Of a DNA stretch of 64,000 bases, positions 44,479-56,982 are shown piece by piece (the stretch's first letter is position 1; every line of letters starts with the position of its first letter). Location: contig JAJTUP010000016.1 in assembly GCA_021399435.1 (NCBI GenBank), positions 558,001 to 622,000 of the forward strand. The letters are read 5' to 3'. The notes under the pieces were generated by a model. It searched no databases and was not told where the DNA came from. It worked only from the letters and a program-made list of their open reading frames with translations. Origin of the DNA: Diaporthe sp. PMI_573 (Eukaryota > Ascomycota > Sordariomycetes > Diaporthales > Diaporthaceae). A program made the translations under genes and the position numbers.

Positions 44479-44919
44479 ATGGCGCCAGGACAGAAGATGT
44501 ACCCACGGGCGACGGTCAAGAAGATCGTCAAGGCCCACTCCAACTGCAATGTCAGCAAGAATGTCGACGTGACGGTAAGTCGGCCATTGAAGGCCCCGAC
44601 GCGTTTCCTTCGAGTTGGTACGCGCTGACCTTGTCATCTGGTGATACGCAGATGTTCCTCGATTATCTAGTCTTCATGCAGACGTGCGCAGATACATATT
44701 CCACCGTCGATCTACACGAGCTCAATGACTGAAACAATACACAGGCTGGTGAAAGAGGCAGGGATCGAGTCAAAACAATCAGGCGAGAGGGGCATCACGG
44801 CCAGGAGCGTCAAGAAGACCACAGGGGTAAGAGGAGTGATCGCATACCGAAGCGACATTGGTGAAGGCTGCTGACACGATTTTCCGAACCAGAACACACT
44901 CGCAAAGTTCAAGGGATGA
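44479..44919 (+). CDS. Centromere protein CENP-W (histone-fold)
   Basis: Four exons, 44479-44574, 44652-44683, 44745-44826, 44893-44919, giving 78 residues. The sequence follows the CENP-W histone fold: YPRATVKKIVKAHSN, NVSKNVDV, MFLDYLVFMQTLVKEA, then GERGITARSVKKTTGNTLAKFKG at the end. CENP-W pairs with CENP-T and, with CENP-S/X, forms part of the inner kinetochore on centromeric DNA. The gene is short and intron-dense, so a length-filtered search would miss it. All splice phases agree. Divergent from prefoldin 4. Confidence 0.88.
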
Positions 44920-45842
44920 AGAAGCATTGATGCAGCTGTCAACTTTCACACTCGACGACGACGAGGCTGAACTGCTGGTCGCGTGCCCCCCCAGCGCGAC
45001 TTGGAGAATGACACAGACCATAGCGGAATATATCACAACAGCGCCGCGACGGGCCCTGAGATGCAGATTGTTTTTTGGCAACATCCAACATACGATCACT
45101 CCACCTTCGCGGTCGAGACTTGGGAGCCGTTCCTTGGGTAGGATGGGGGCCGCAAGAATGCGCTACTAGCCAGTTGAGGAGAGAGTCGTCCAGCAGACGC
45201 GGGGCCCACAGCGGGAGCTACTGGAGCTACTGAAGGACGGAATAAGACTCCTGCAGGAATGTGCGAGCCCGAAATACCTAGCTAGTTCAGAATCGATGCA
45301 GAAGTCCAGCATGTAGTACGCTTATTGCAACCCATGAGTGATGATTGAAAAGGCCTGGACTGCGAAATGCGTGCATGCAATCTGCAAACGGTCACTGTCG
45401 AGTGATTGCCAGATCCAGCCCGGTCAAGGACCCGTTTGGCTCAAAGTCGGCCAGGCCGGGGTGGCACTGGCCAACTACGTCTGACACCCACTTCAAAATT
45501 TCCACTTGACCTGCAGCCTCGACAGCTCCCTCAGACCAGCTCTCGACCAACAAAACCAACAACCTGGAAAAGAACCCCCGCAAACATCCACACCCGCCCG
45601 TCCCTAAGGAACCTTCCTACCCATTCTAACCTTCTGTACGAGCCATCTCGAGAAGAACTTTGTGACATACTCTTACATCACACCCATCTCAAGCATCATC
45701 CTCCTGCCACCACATCACTGGAGGACACACCGGCAACGAACAGTGTTTCCTGTCTAGATCCTCCCAATTCGAATCTTAGCCAACCCCAATACCAACCCCC
45801 GCCCGCCTAGCTGTCACCGAGATTGCCCGATCCGCCCTCGCG
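44920..45842. other. Intergenic / leader of the YAG7-like gene
   Basis: About 920 bp. From about 45500 onward the plus strand is C- and A-rich (CCACC, ACCAAC), typical of a fungal promoter or 5'UTR. Open frames here have low-complexity Pro/Thr/Ser content and are not supported as genes. Confidence 0.4.
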
Positions 45843-47459
45843 ATGGCCGCTGCATCTGTCCAGAACCCTCCCACCCAGCCCGAGTCCAAGTCCTCCAAGA
45901 AGAAGAAGGCCAAGGCCGCCGCCGCCGCCGAGCGCACCGAGTCTCCCGCCCCAGCTGCCACTCCCGATCAGCCTGCCTCTGTCTCCGGAAACAATGACAT
46001 CACCGAGAATGCCTACATTCGAGAGCTGAAGAAGTGAGTGGCTTTTCCCCGTCCCAACTGGTTCTGCGGGGTAGTAGCTAAATCCACACCTGCCAGGGGA
46101 ATTCGCAACACCAACAAGAAGATTGTGAGTAATCACCCTCTCCACACAACCTCCCGTGGCACACTCTAACCAATGACTCTCCAGGGCAACGCGTCCAAGA
46201 CCCAGGCTTTGGTTGACGAGCACAAGTCCAAAGGCAAAACCCCCGAGGAGCTCGTAGAGCTGAAGGTCATCAATGCCGACCAGAAGAAGCAAGTCGACAA
46301 CCTGAACTCGCTCAAGGCAGAGGTTGCGAGACTGGAAGAGCAGCTGGCCCAGTACGAGAAGATCGATGGAGAGTACCGTGCCCAGGTCGCTTCTGTCAAG
46401 GCGGACGTCGAGAAGACAGCCGAGCAGGAGAAGGCCGACGCTGTTGCTGAGGTGAAGAAACAGGCTGAGGTGGATGCGAAGAAGTCCCTGCACGATGGTC
46501 TGTTGGTCCTGTCCCAGTTCCTGCGTCTCGCTGCCCACCGACGAGCGGAAGCCCCCGAGTCTACAGAGGACGAGGACCAGGCACTGGAAGGCATCCTGCT
46601 CGGTGTCTACGGTGGTGACGAGGCCGCCGTTGATGTCATGCTGCGGCTGTGCGAGGGAACCGAGGATAAGACTGCCGGTGTCGGAGGCGAGACTCTGCAG
46701 ACGACTTGTAAGTTCAACCATACCGTCTGCACTGCTGTTAGCTGCTCTCTAACTGGTCCTTCACAGACTCGACTGTCAAGGCTTCAGCTGCTGCCCACTC
46801 GGCTCCCCTCTACCAGACGGCTGCCGAGGCCGAGACCGCGACCGAGACTGAGCCCGTCGAGGCCGCCGAAACCGTTCAGACTGACCCGACCGTTGCCAAC
46901 GCTGGCCTGACCGAGATTGATGCCGGCACAGACAATGCATTGACGAATGGACACCCGGACGCGGCTGCTGTTGACAGCTCAATCCCCAATGCTGATGTTG
47001 GTGACTCTGCTGCGAATGCCGCCGCAGAGAACCAATGGGATACCGGCAACGACATGGCTGCCTCCCAGGAGTGGGTCGAGGTACAGGCACCAGCTGAGGC
47101 CCTCCCGACCGACAGCGCTCCCGCCGTACCGGTCATCGCCGCTGCTGCGCCTGCCGCCACTAACACCGCGTCCTGGGCTGATGATCACCCAGAGACCACG
47201 CCAGAGGTACGTAGAGACGCATGCCTCTCGAATACCCAAGTTTACTGACATGTATGAACAGGCTTCGACTCCTACCGACCCCAACGACGGTTTCCAGTCT
47301 GTCCAGCGCCGTGGTGGAAACCGCGACGGTGGAAACCGCGGAGGACGAGGCCGTGGTCGTGGCGGCGGCTTCCGTGGCGATGGCTTCCGCGGCCGCGGAC
47401 GTGGTGGAGGCAGAGGTCGTGGCGGTCCCCGCCGCGACGCTCCCGAGGCGTCGTCCTAG
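45843..47459 (+). CDS. YAG7: YAG7-like RGG-rich protein
   Basis: Five exons: 45843-46033, 46097-46124, 46185-46707, 46767-47206, 47262-47459; 459 residues. The N-terminus is Ala/Lys-rich (SSKKKKAKAAAAAER). Residues about 75-180 form a helical region (ALVDEHKSKGKTPEELVELK, a coiled coil around AEVARLEEQLAQYEK), followed by an acidic Ala-rich linker. The last about 50 residues are an RGG/GRG-rich tail ending PRRDAPEASS, a pattern common in RNA-associated proteins. The overall order (basic start, coiled helical core, RGG tail) fits the fungal YAG7 family, whose exact role is unclear; RNA or ribosome association is inferred. The start is the first ATG in a good context at the end of the C-rich leader. 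Confidence 0.7.
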
Positions 47460-48272
47460 AGGGGGCGCCAGCGTCACCTGCGGCGGAGGCGAGGACTAGG
47501 TCGTGGTCTAACCTCTCAGACAACGGATCGCCGTCGACGTCGATCCCGTGTACAACATCACTTGAATCAGCAGCCAGACACACCCTGGCGCACCGAGCGT
47601 GCGAGCCAGCAGGCTACTCTAATACACATCATCGCGGCCGAATCAACGACTCCCTCACCCATCGACTTTGTGGAGTTGGGGGATTCCGAATGGCCATTCT
47701 CCAAGTTGTGCCAAGAAGGTTGGTAGATTAATCTCAGGCCACCTGCGCTCTGTTCTTAATAGTGGGACGGTTCACGAGAATGATTAATGAAAAAACAAAA
47801 AAGCAATACGGTCTGGTCTGGTCTGGTTTGTCAACGACCTGTTTCATCTCTGGTCGGGGCTGGATGGAAATGCTGTGGCATAGGGATATGGACAAAGTGG
47901 ACTGTCTCTGCCTGCCTGGTAGGGTTTGCGCAGTGGTCCCCGGTTGAGTTTGCGTGGCTGTTCACTCATAACACGGTCGGTGTTTGGTTCCGGTATCCTA
48001 AAAGTGCATATGTCATTGCGAAGCATGTAGGTATTGCATTTGCATTGCGGTCGTCACTAGGTACAAGAAAAGCCCAATGCTAGTCACAAGCATTTACACC
48101 CACGGGTATGAATTGATTTCATTGATGAACGTGAAATAATGGTCAGATTCCCGAACGCCACCATCCTATGCCTCTTAAAGCTTCAAAATAAGAAAAGAGA
48201 TGTTCGCCCGCCCTCAAGCTCATCAGCACTCCAGGTGCATCAGACAAGAGAATGCCTTGGTTCCTTTTCCAT
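47460..48272. other. Intergenic between convergent genes
   Basis: About 800 bp of 3' flanks; no gene recognised. Confidence 0.4.
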
Positions 48273-51200
48273 CTAATTGTACCAAAAGACAGCTGCCAAA
48301 GTGACTAGTAATGGCAGCAAGTCCACGTCAGCTCCTGTTTTCAGCTTCTGAGGTTCAGGGAGTGACGGTCCCGCCCTCGATAGATCCGGGCTCGTTGACC
48401 CCGGCCTGTCGCTTTCACTTGTTGTCTCTCCAGGTGTGGACGGCGGCGTGTCCTCGACATGTAAATCCTGGTGATCTGGGGTCTGATCAGCCTTCTCGAT
48501 ATCGAACTCAGAGTGAGGCAGAGTTTCCATGCTCTGGGCCTTCGGCTCCTCCGTGCTGCTCTCGTTGGCTTTGGGCTGCTCGCCAGCATGAGCTTCAATG
48601 ACTGCATCGCTGCTCTTGACTTCCTCGGGAGCAGTGGCTGAAGACGGAGAGACCGTCTCGCTCGCCTGGGCTTTCGGCTCTGCGGTGCCGTTCTCGTGCT
48701 CTTTCGGCCGCTCGCCAGCACAAGCGTCAATGACAGTTTCACCGCTCTTCCCTTCCTCACTAGTAGAGACTGAAGGTGAGGAGACCGTCTCGACCGTCTG
48801 GACCTTCGCTCTCCCCGGGCATAACACCTCATCCGGGTCCCGCCAGACAACGAGCTCCATGTTGGCAGGCGTGTCGTGCCCCGGCGGCAAGGGCCTCGAG
48901 ATCAACTCGCGCACGCTGCACGCCTCGTTCCTCTGGCTGTCCTCGTTGAAGACATACCTCTTGCCGCCGTTGCCCCTGCCGAGCTCGCCCTGCACGGGGT
49001 TATACCGGCGCGTGAACCGCTCCAGCTCCTCGGCCGTGTCCTTGGCGTTGCTGGGCAGCATCTTCTCGAACGCGGCGGCGAAGTGGTCCACGTCCAGGCG
49101 CAGCCTTTTCGGCGCCTTGCACGCGTTCGCGAAGGCCGGGGACACGGCGCCGCACAGGGCGTCGAGCTTGCCCTGCTCCATCTTCCAGATGAGCGCGGCC
49201 TCGGCGCACAGGCTGCGCAGGTCGGACCCCGAGAACCCCTTTGTCGCGCTCGCCATGCCCTCGATGTCGACCGTGGGGTCGAGGTCGTCGGCCTTGAGGA
49301 ACGTCCGCAGGATGGCGGCGCGGCTGTCCCGGTCCGGCAGGCCGATGTGGAACTTCTGCGGCAGGCGGCGCAGGAAGGCCTCGTCTAGGTCCCAGGGCCG
49401 GTTGGTCGCGACGACGACGAGCGGGGCATCGGGGTTCTGCCCGAGCCCTTCCATCTCGACGAGGAACTGCGTCGTGGCGCCGCGCTCCCAGCTCGCGTTG
49501 CTCGAGCTGCGGCGGTAGAAGAGCGCGTCCGCCTCGTCGATTAGGAGGACGCAGGGGTGCAGCTTGGCCGCCAGCGAGAAGGCGCCGCGGATGTACTTCT
49601 CGGTCTCGCCGACCCACATTGACTGGGTCGCTGCGTAGTCGATGGAGAGCATGCGGGAGCCTGAGGATGCGGCTATCGCGCGGCAGAGGTGTGTCTTTCC
49701 TGTCCCTGGGGGCCCGTAGAGCAGGCATCCCCGGATGCGGAGCTGGGATAGGAGGAACTCGGAGGAGGCTTCTACCTCGATCTTGGACGAGGGGACCAGG
49801 TTTTGGATCACCTCTTTTGTGTCTGGGTCGAGGATAACGTCGTCCCATGAGACATTGAGGTCTTCTGTAAGGTGCCAGGGTCAGCAAATGAGGTGAGCAG
49901 AAGGAGGTTGGTAGGACGTACTCTTTTTGATGACACAGTCACGGAATTTCTCCTCGTAATCGTCCAAAGCTATGTTTTCCAATGGATCTTGTTCAACCTC
50001 TTCAACACTCTCGTCACTCTTGGTCTCAGCATCTCCGGAACTCTCCCTCTCGTCTTTCTTTTCAGACTCTTTGGTACTCTTGAGCAGGCTTAGTCTTCTC
50101 AATGCAGAGTCGACCTGCTTCGACGTTATCACCGACTGTGACTTGATCATGGCCCTAGTCAGAATCTGCCCAGCGGCGCGATGGACATCATCGATAGGCC
50201 ATATGTCTTGCCCATACCGTGCAAGATCATCTCCAGTAGCACTTTTCAGCCATTCGATCTCGGGACGGGTGCTGGCTGTATCGGTCATTTGCTCCCCTAG
50301 ACTCCAGCAGAGACGCCGAGTGTTGATGATGCCCTTGCGTCGAAGAGCCCGATCCTCAGGACCCTTCTGCGATGGGTTGACGATAGACAGCATCACGCTC
50401 GAGAGCGAGGATATTCCTAGCTTTCGGTACCGCTTGCACCCCACCTCCAGATTTCTGGTAGAGACGACAAGTACGACATCCTCTCCCTTCCCGCGCCTCT
50501 CCTGAATTAGGTCCCCGAGCCTGACCAGCACTCTCCTGTTTTTCCGATAGTCCAGAGTCTTATTGGTGTAATCACAGTCGATCAGGTGCACCAGGAGCCC
50601 ACGCGGAGCAGGGGATGCGTCCTTGTCTGCCTGTTGTCCATCCTCCGGCTTGCTTGCCTGGTCTGCTTTGGCTGAGACGCCGTCAAGAACCGCGGTGTAT
50701 GAGTTCTTTGCGCGGTCTCGCCATGCTGAATATGAGATCGTTTCCTCATCCTGCCATTTCTTAGAGCGTGCTGCAAAGAAGTGTTCCGTGAATGTCGCTT
50801 CGTCCGACCAGTCTGCCTTCCAATCGTCTTTGACGGGGTCTTTTGGGGTTGCCGTGTTTGCATCGGTCTCTTCTTTGGTCTCATCCTTCGTCTCTTCCTT
50901 GGTTTCTTCCTTGGTCTCTTTCTCCTCGCACTTGTCAGCACTGTCCTCTGTTGTTGTGCTATCACTGGCGGTGGTGTCTGTCGTTGAGGGAGCCTCCTTC
51001 GGCTTTTCAACAGATTTCTTCTTTGCGGTCTGTTCCTCGCTCTTGCAAGCCTCACGTCGCTTGTCCTGGGTGTGGAAGTCGCTCCCCAATTGCTCCAGAT
51101 CCTCATAACTGAGGCTGATCAACCCCATCCCCAATGACTTTGCAACTTGGGTGACGACATCATTCATGAAGGCCGGCTCCATTGAACAGGTAGTGCACTC

Positions 51201-51596
51201 CGCCACTGAGCAGCGACGAAGTAGAACCGTTGAGTCTTGGGGTCGCATACGCCGCCAAAGCATATTTGAGGCCACTGCGTCACGCAACTCTGAGAATTTG
51301 GCGTAGGAAATGGCGTCTTCTTGGCTGGTCTCGTGCTTTTCAGCGCTGGTGTGTGACTCGTCCTCTGGTGTGGGGGCATCCGTAGTCGACTCGCTTTGGG
51401 GTGGTTCATCTTCTGAATCAATATCGTCGTAGCTATCCTTGTATTTGACACAAGTTTCGCATTGACAGATGGGGACCTGGCTCTCAACTCCTTTGAGGTC
51501 AGGAGTGGTCTTGACGTTGCGCTCCAGAAACCAGGCTGGCAGAGTGTATCGGCTCGATGAGGCCTTTGAGGGCCGTTCCCCGATATCTTGGGACAT
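48273..51596 (-). CDS. Large AAA-family ATPase, possibly tail-anchored
   Basis: Two exons on the minus strand, 51596-49922 and 49864-48273, 1,088 residues. The N-terminal half is hydrophilic with a CxCxxC-like segment (CQCETC), a Lys/Glu/Thr-rich repeat stretch (KEETKEETKDETKEET) and a folded region around 330-470. The AAA module follows: Walker A GPPGTGKT (609-616), Walker B LLIDEAD (about 662-668), sensor VVATNRPWDLDEAFLRR and the arginine-finger region RRLPQKFHIGLP. It resembles the Msp1/ATAD1-like branch of AAA proteins. The last 15 residues (LLPLLVTLAAVFWYN) are hydrophobic and could serve as a tail anchor, preceded by a long acidic, Ser/Thr/Pro-rich linker. Msp1 itself is N-terminally anchored, so placement at a membrane is inference. 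Confidence 0.85.
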
Positions 51597-52416
51597 TCTC
51601 GCTGCTGTGATGAGAGCTCTTTAGGTATATCGTTGAGCTGGCGGGTGGTGTTGTGCGAGATGAACTTGAGTGAATATAGTGAGGTCGGAGAGGAAGACGT
51701 GAGCAACAAGTAAATAATACAATTGCATTTGGAAGAAATCAATTCATAAATGTACGACGACTTGATGACTACAAGTGAGGCCTGCAAGTGAGGCCATACT
51801 GTTGGTGCCCACTTTTTAAGCCGCATGGCTGGTGGTTCTGCCTAGCTACGCCTCAGGTGTGCATATTTCTGCAGCTATTCAATACGTGTCTGTGGGTCGG
51901 GAACGTTAAGCGATGCCACGTAGTGTGACTCAAGCCAAGATACGAATCCCACTCTAGGCAAAAGAGGAGAATCTGTTGGCTTGAACATGGTTTCCAGCCT
52001 GCAGCATGTGCTCATGGTTGTCTTGTTTGCAGCAGTGGCTATGCAATCGCGAGACAAGTTCGTCGTATGAACTGGGGATATATTGAGGCGATGAGAGGGC
52101 TCTGAGTGTCTTGGCTGCATATTCTCGCGGGGATGCCTTTTTGGCTGGATGACTTCGAAGATCATGTCATCTACCCACAGAGTTTGCGTACAAACATCGG
52201 GTGGTTGGCATGGAGATATCCCAAACCAGAGGTTTTGGGTTTCAGCTGCTCTGGGCTGAGTAAGCCGATTCACCTGTACATTCATCAACATTGTGCAAAT
52301 ACCAGTCTTTATTCAGCTTCATGTGCTGTTTTTGACGCCGTAAGACATTGAGTCTGCCATTACTAGGATAATTTGTTTCCTAGGATAATTTGATATACAA
52401 CACTTTTCCCGTCAAC
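51597..52416. other. Shared divergent intergenic region
   Basis: About 820 bp between the AAA gene start and the HET gene start. No gene recognised. Confidence 0.4.
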
Positions 52417-54183
52417 ATGACTGCCAACTTCGAAATCCAGAGTACTGACAATCTACAGTGCGAGGATCGATTCCGACACGAACCCCTCCTCTCCGACGAC
52501 GCTTTCCGTCTTCTCACTATCCGTGGCATCACCAGTGAGGGGATGATCGAATGCGCAATCAGAAATGAATGTCGCACCAAGTGTCACCGGCAGTATGACT
52601 GTCTCTCTTATAGCTGGGGACCCCCGGAGCCATCTCACTGGATTATATTGAGCGGCAAGCGTTTCAAGGTCCGCGAAAACCTCTTTCGGTTTTTTGAATC
52701 AGCTGTGTCTTCGCACGATACAATACGTCAAAGTCTGTGGACCGACGCCATCTGCATCGACCAGTCAAACACGACTGAAGTGAACCAGCAAGTTGCGCAG
52801 ATGGATAGGATCTATCAGGATGCAAGATATGTGTTTGTCTGGTTAGGTTTACCTCGCACTGAATACTCCGAGCTCTCCAAGTATTCCCGAGAGATTAATG
52901 GTGGCCCACAAGCTCCAGGGCTGGGACGAGGCACAGGTGCTTCAAATGACGTTCTAACTGGCAACGGAGATAAGGAAAGACTTGTGGCCCTTGAACTGCT
53001 AGACTTGTTCGCACGCGACTACTGGGAGCGCATGTGGATCATACAAGAGCTCACCTTGGCTGCAGAGGCCATCCTCATCTGCGGATCCGAATCCTTTCCT
53101 TGGAAAACCATCAGGGTCCTGATGAATCATCTGGAGAGTAGGCACCAGCGTGTCCGAGGTGACGAGCTTGACGTGGAGAAATTCATCGCGATCCAAGCAT
53201 TCGCAAGACCAGACATCGACGACGGCCCACGAGTCTCGGCTGCGTTGGCGATGCTACGTGCTGCGCATCCCCAAGCGCTGCTTTCGCAAGTCCAAAACCG
53301 GCTGGTTGATTTGATGCTTGCATATCGGAGGAACAAGTGCTTCGACCCGAGAGATAGAGCCTATGCACTGCGAGGGCTGGCGGCAAATGGTGCTGATCTT
53401 CCTGTGGACTACAATGCCACTGTGGAGGAAATGTTCTTCCGGATCCTACGCATCGAAGGTTTGGATCTCACGAAAGCCAACAGTCTTCGCGAAGCGATGC
53501 AGCTAGAGTTCTCGCACCTCAAAGACTCTTTGGACACATCGCGGGTCCCTGGAGGGAAGCATTCACCGATAAGACTACCATTCTCTTCAGTCCATCGTGT
53601 TTACGAACTTGGTGCTGCCGGAACAGAAACTCGGGAATACTGTTTCGATCATGAGCAATCACTTGGGGCAACTGAATGGATATTGGACCCCCGCGATCTG
53701 GTCATTGTTTTCGGTGCAAACTACGATGATATTGGCAACCCGACTCTTCAGAGGGGAGTTGTACTACGACAAGATAGCCAGGGCCGCCACTTGTACGTTG
53801 CGATGTGCGAGATATTTAGCGGCAGAGCTGGATTTAGTCCATGGCAGCGTTGCTTCCTCTACAACCTATCAGAGCTCAAAAACCTGCCCCCTACAATTTT
53901 GGGCCGCTCCAAAAGCTCCCTTGAAGTTCCGGTACAAGTATGGATGGTGCTACTGAAAGTGTGTAACTTAGGAGGCTCCATTGGCCATACCAATGTGACT
54001 CCGGAAGATCTGGTTTCTCTTGGTATACAAGAGAAGTTCATAGTATCCCACACAACCACTGTTCATTATAGAAGGAGTAGTGGCGAACCCGGCTTGGAGA
54101 TTAAGAGTTTATCCGAGAATGACGTACGAGAGGTTTACACTGGATACTCGAAACCGAAGTTCGTCAAGTCGTCCGGCGGCTGA
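52417..54183 (+). CDS. HET-domain protein (heterokaryon incompatibility type)
   Basis: Single-exon gene, 588 residues from the ATG at 52417. The HET domain starts near residue 60 with YDCLSYSWG, continues through the second block LWTDAICIDQSNTTEVNQQVAQM (107 onward) and ends in the RIYQDARYVFVWLG block. The C-terminal 350 residues are helical and variable, as usual, with no repeat (WD or ankyrin) domain. HET domains resemble TIR folds and in several fungi trigger a cell-death reaction between incompatible partners; many genomes hold dozens, so a role in non-self recognition is inferred. No intron. The upstream in-frame triplets lack an ATG. Confidence 0.88.
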   Translation: MTANFEIQSTDNLQCEDRFRHEPLLSDDAFRLLTIRGITSEGMIECAIRNECRTKCHRQYDCLSYSWGPPEPSHWIILSGKRFKVRENLFRFFESAVSSHDTIRQSLWTDAICIDQSNTTEVNQQVAQMDRIYQDARYVFVWLGLPRTEYSELSKYSREINGGPQAPGLGRGTGASNDVLTGNGDKERLVALELLDLFARDYWERMWIIQELTLAAEAILICGSESFPWKTIRVLMNHLESRHQRVRGDELDVEKFIAIQAFARPDIDDGPRVSAALAMLRAAHPQALLSQVQNRLVDLMLAYRRNKCFDPRDRAYALRGLAANGADLPVDYNATVEEMFFRILRIEGLDLTKANSLREAMQLEFSHLKDSLDTSRVPGGKHSPIRLPFSSVHRVYELGAAGTETREYCFDHEQSLGATEWILDPRDLVIVFGANYDDIGNPTLQRGVVLRQDSQGRHLYVAMCEIFSGRAGFSPWQRCFLYNLSELKNLPPTILGRSKSSLEVPVQVWMVLLKVCNLGGSIGHTNVTPEDLVSLGIQEKFIVSHTTTVHYRRSSGEPGLEIKSLSENDVREVYTGYSKPKFVKSSGG

Positions 54184-56982
54184 TCAATGTTTAATTTGGC
54201 TTGGAGTATTGGGCTACCAAGTGGAATAGCAAGTACTGAGGGTTCATGCACTTCAAAAAAGACCGTTCTCCGTCGTTGGGTGGACGAAGTAGGCAAGCGA
54301 CCGCACGGGGGCCGGTGTCGAGACGGAGGACGACAGATCGAGGTGACAGGGCACGGGGGTCAAGGAACACTCATATTTGCCGAGTACCCAAGCAATATGT
54401 CCAGCTCGACTGAGAAATTGGCGTAAGTTCTCAACACTTGACATTTATTGGACGAACCTCACCATTTAATATCTGAGCTATCAACATATTAACATGAAGG
54501 AATGATGAGGCATCGACCAAATGACAGATTTCCTACAAGCACGAGAAACTTTGAAAACAAACGAATGTTCCATATCTAGTTGTGATAGAAGGGTTTCAAT
54601 AACACAAAAGGGTTTCCCAGATCTCGGATCTTCAAGCGACAAATCACCTGACCGGACCCTCGCCATGGAGTTGCGTCTCGCTCGCTAGTATCTATATAGG
54701 TACTTACGTGACTAATACATCATGAACGAACCTGTGTCACCTACTGGTAGCACTCCAGAACAGACATACCAGATGTAGTAAACATAATGAATTAGGCAGT
54801 CTGTTGGCTGCGTAATCAAATATGTAATAAACATGTACAACCAACCGATTCCCAACTAGATGCTTCTAAAAAAGATTCCAAATTCCTGAGATCGTGTAGT
54901 CGGGACAAGCCTAGGCCAATCGCCATTTTATGCCAAGGTGGCGAACCAAGCCGTTTCAGCACTGCACTAGACCAGACAAGTTCGATCTAAGGTCAGCAGC
55001 GTAGCTTTTTACCCAGAAAGGTAGGGAAAACGCGAAGCGTGCTGCAGCCGATGGCGAGTCTTCTTTCCATGCCGGGGAAGAAATCCGTAAGTTTTCTGTC
55101 CAGTTCCGTGGATGGCGGATGGCGCACCGCTGGGCGGCGGCTGTGGGGACTGCCACAGCTGCGTGTTCCTCGGAAGTATCAGATGGAGATCTGTTCTGGG
55201 CAAAACTTACCAGTCTTTTTGGCTTCCCGCTCCTGTCAGCCTCGCCGCGGGAATGTGGGTGTGGCTTGGCGATGCTTATTTCGTGTTTTGCCAGAGATGA
55301 TCTTGTAAAGCTGACACATGCCAACCAAGCGAACCTTGTTCGAATTTCTTTACTGTGTGTGGTACACTTGCCTATTCCCGGGCATGTATGCGCGCCAATC
55401 ACACAAGTTCCCCTTTGCCGGGTTTTGGAGTTGGTGTGATTCAATGTCTACCGCGCACATGTTGTTGGTCGGGGCATTCTGTTTCGTGTCAGCCGCAAGG
55501 TTTATGCCTCGGGTACTTATGGCCACGTCCGGTACCTATATGTGGAGAGCGGGCAATATGCGGGAACTTATCATCGCGAAGTAGATCTACTAAGACTTGT
55601 TCTGAGCCCCAATATTAATACATCTCCTTATATCAGCTCACATGTGAAAGTTACTAATTGATCCGAAGTAACTGCGTGGAGAAGCACGGACTCAACCTGG
55701 GTTGTAGCAAAATCAGAACAAAGCGCAGATCCCCTGGTTGATGCCTCTCTTGCGCCATGACAGTAGTTGGTCTGCAGTGAATCGGAATACTATGCATCCA
55801 ATATTATGCTATTCAGTGTGTTGCGTTGCATTTGGTGGTTTGCCCTACCCCTATGTGACAGGCTTTGAATCATAGTCCCAATCCGCAATATGCCGAGAGG
55901 GCTAGCACAGGCACCAAAACAAGAACTTTTGCTTTTCTTCTACCTCGGTACCGTCGAAACACCTGTCAGCGGGTAATCCACGGAAGATGGTAGCAGAACT
56001 TAGTTCCCCAATGATGAAAAAGCAAAGTGCCTTCAGTTGCATATGTACCCCGTGAAGTTTATTTTGTGAGAGATATCCTTGATTGTCACGAATACGAACA
56101 TGCCCCCACGATACGCTGCTGTATGATCGACATGCAGCCCAATGAGTCGGAGACAGGTGTGCTTCCACGTGGTATCAGCATGTGTCCTATGCGGTCCATC
56201 TATTTTGTTTTGCTATATTCTCTAGGATTGCCGGCTATGTCGGCCTGCATGCACCCTTCCTTGTCAGCGCGTGGGCTGAAATACCCGCCCGTCCAGCTTT
56301 CTCTCCGAGCGTCTGTGCGGCTGGATTCCCGAACTTCATCCAGAGACCATTTGATCCCTTGCCAGGAGGACGGAGACCTGGCCGATCTGGCCCAAGTTGT
56401 TTTGGAGTACATGGTGATCCCTTATTCATCGTTCAATCGTAATTTCTAAGGCTTGAGGGATTGGCCCCTTGGCATATTCTAGAGTCTGTCCTTGTGAATA
56501 CATTTGCAAAATGTAAATCGAGCTGACGGGGCTGAGAATACTCTCTAAAACAGGGGAGACGAATGTATGGCCGGTGGGAAGACCGTTGGATTATCTGTAG
56601 GCGAAGTACCTGGTTGATAAAGATTGAGGGGATGTACATCCGTAAAGGGAATACCAGATATAGCTTTATACAGGGTTCCAGGCGGAAATGTGTGGTGATA
56701 TTGTGTCATTTCGAATATAGACAGGTGGGGGTAATGTATCTCAAAACTCCAATCCTAGTCCAGCCTTACGGAATTCATTTGTAAACCATCTCTAGACGCC
56801 AGCTAATGCAACACTCCGTTTGAAGACAAGATGACGCCCAATCATCCTCTAAGTATTCCCCGATCTAAACTCAAAACTTGACAGAATCCTCCTCCCACAT
56901 GCATCCTTACCACAGAACAAATGCGCCCATGCCGAATCGCGACACCCCCACGTCGAGATGCTGGGTTTTAGATTGCACCAGT
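54184..56982. other. Gene-poor stretch
   Basis: About 2.8 kb without a supportable gene. Frames of up to about 160 codons (for example 54956-55444 on the minus strand) have no family features. AT-rich runs occur around 54.7-54.85 kb. Confidence 0.4.

Noticed and set aside
54956..55444. 162-codon frame on the minus strand
   Set aside because: Low-complexity, mixed-frame composition on both strands and no recognisable domain.
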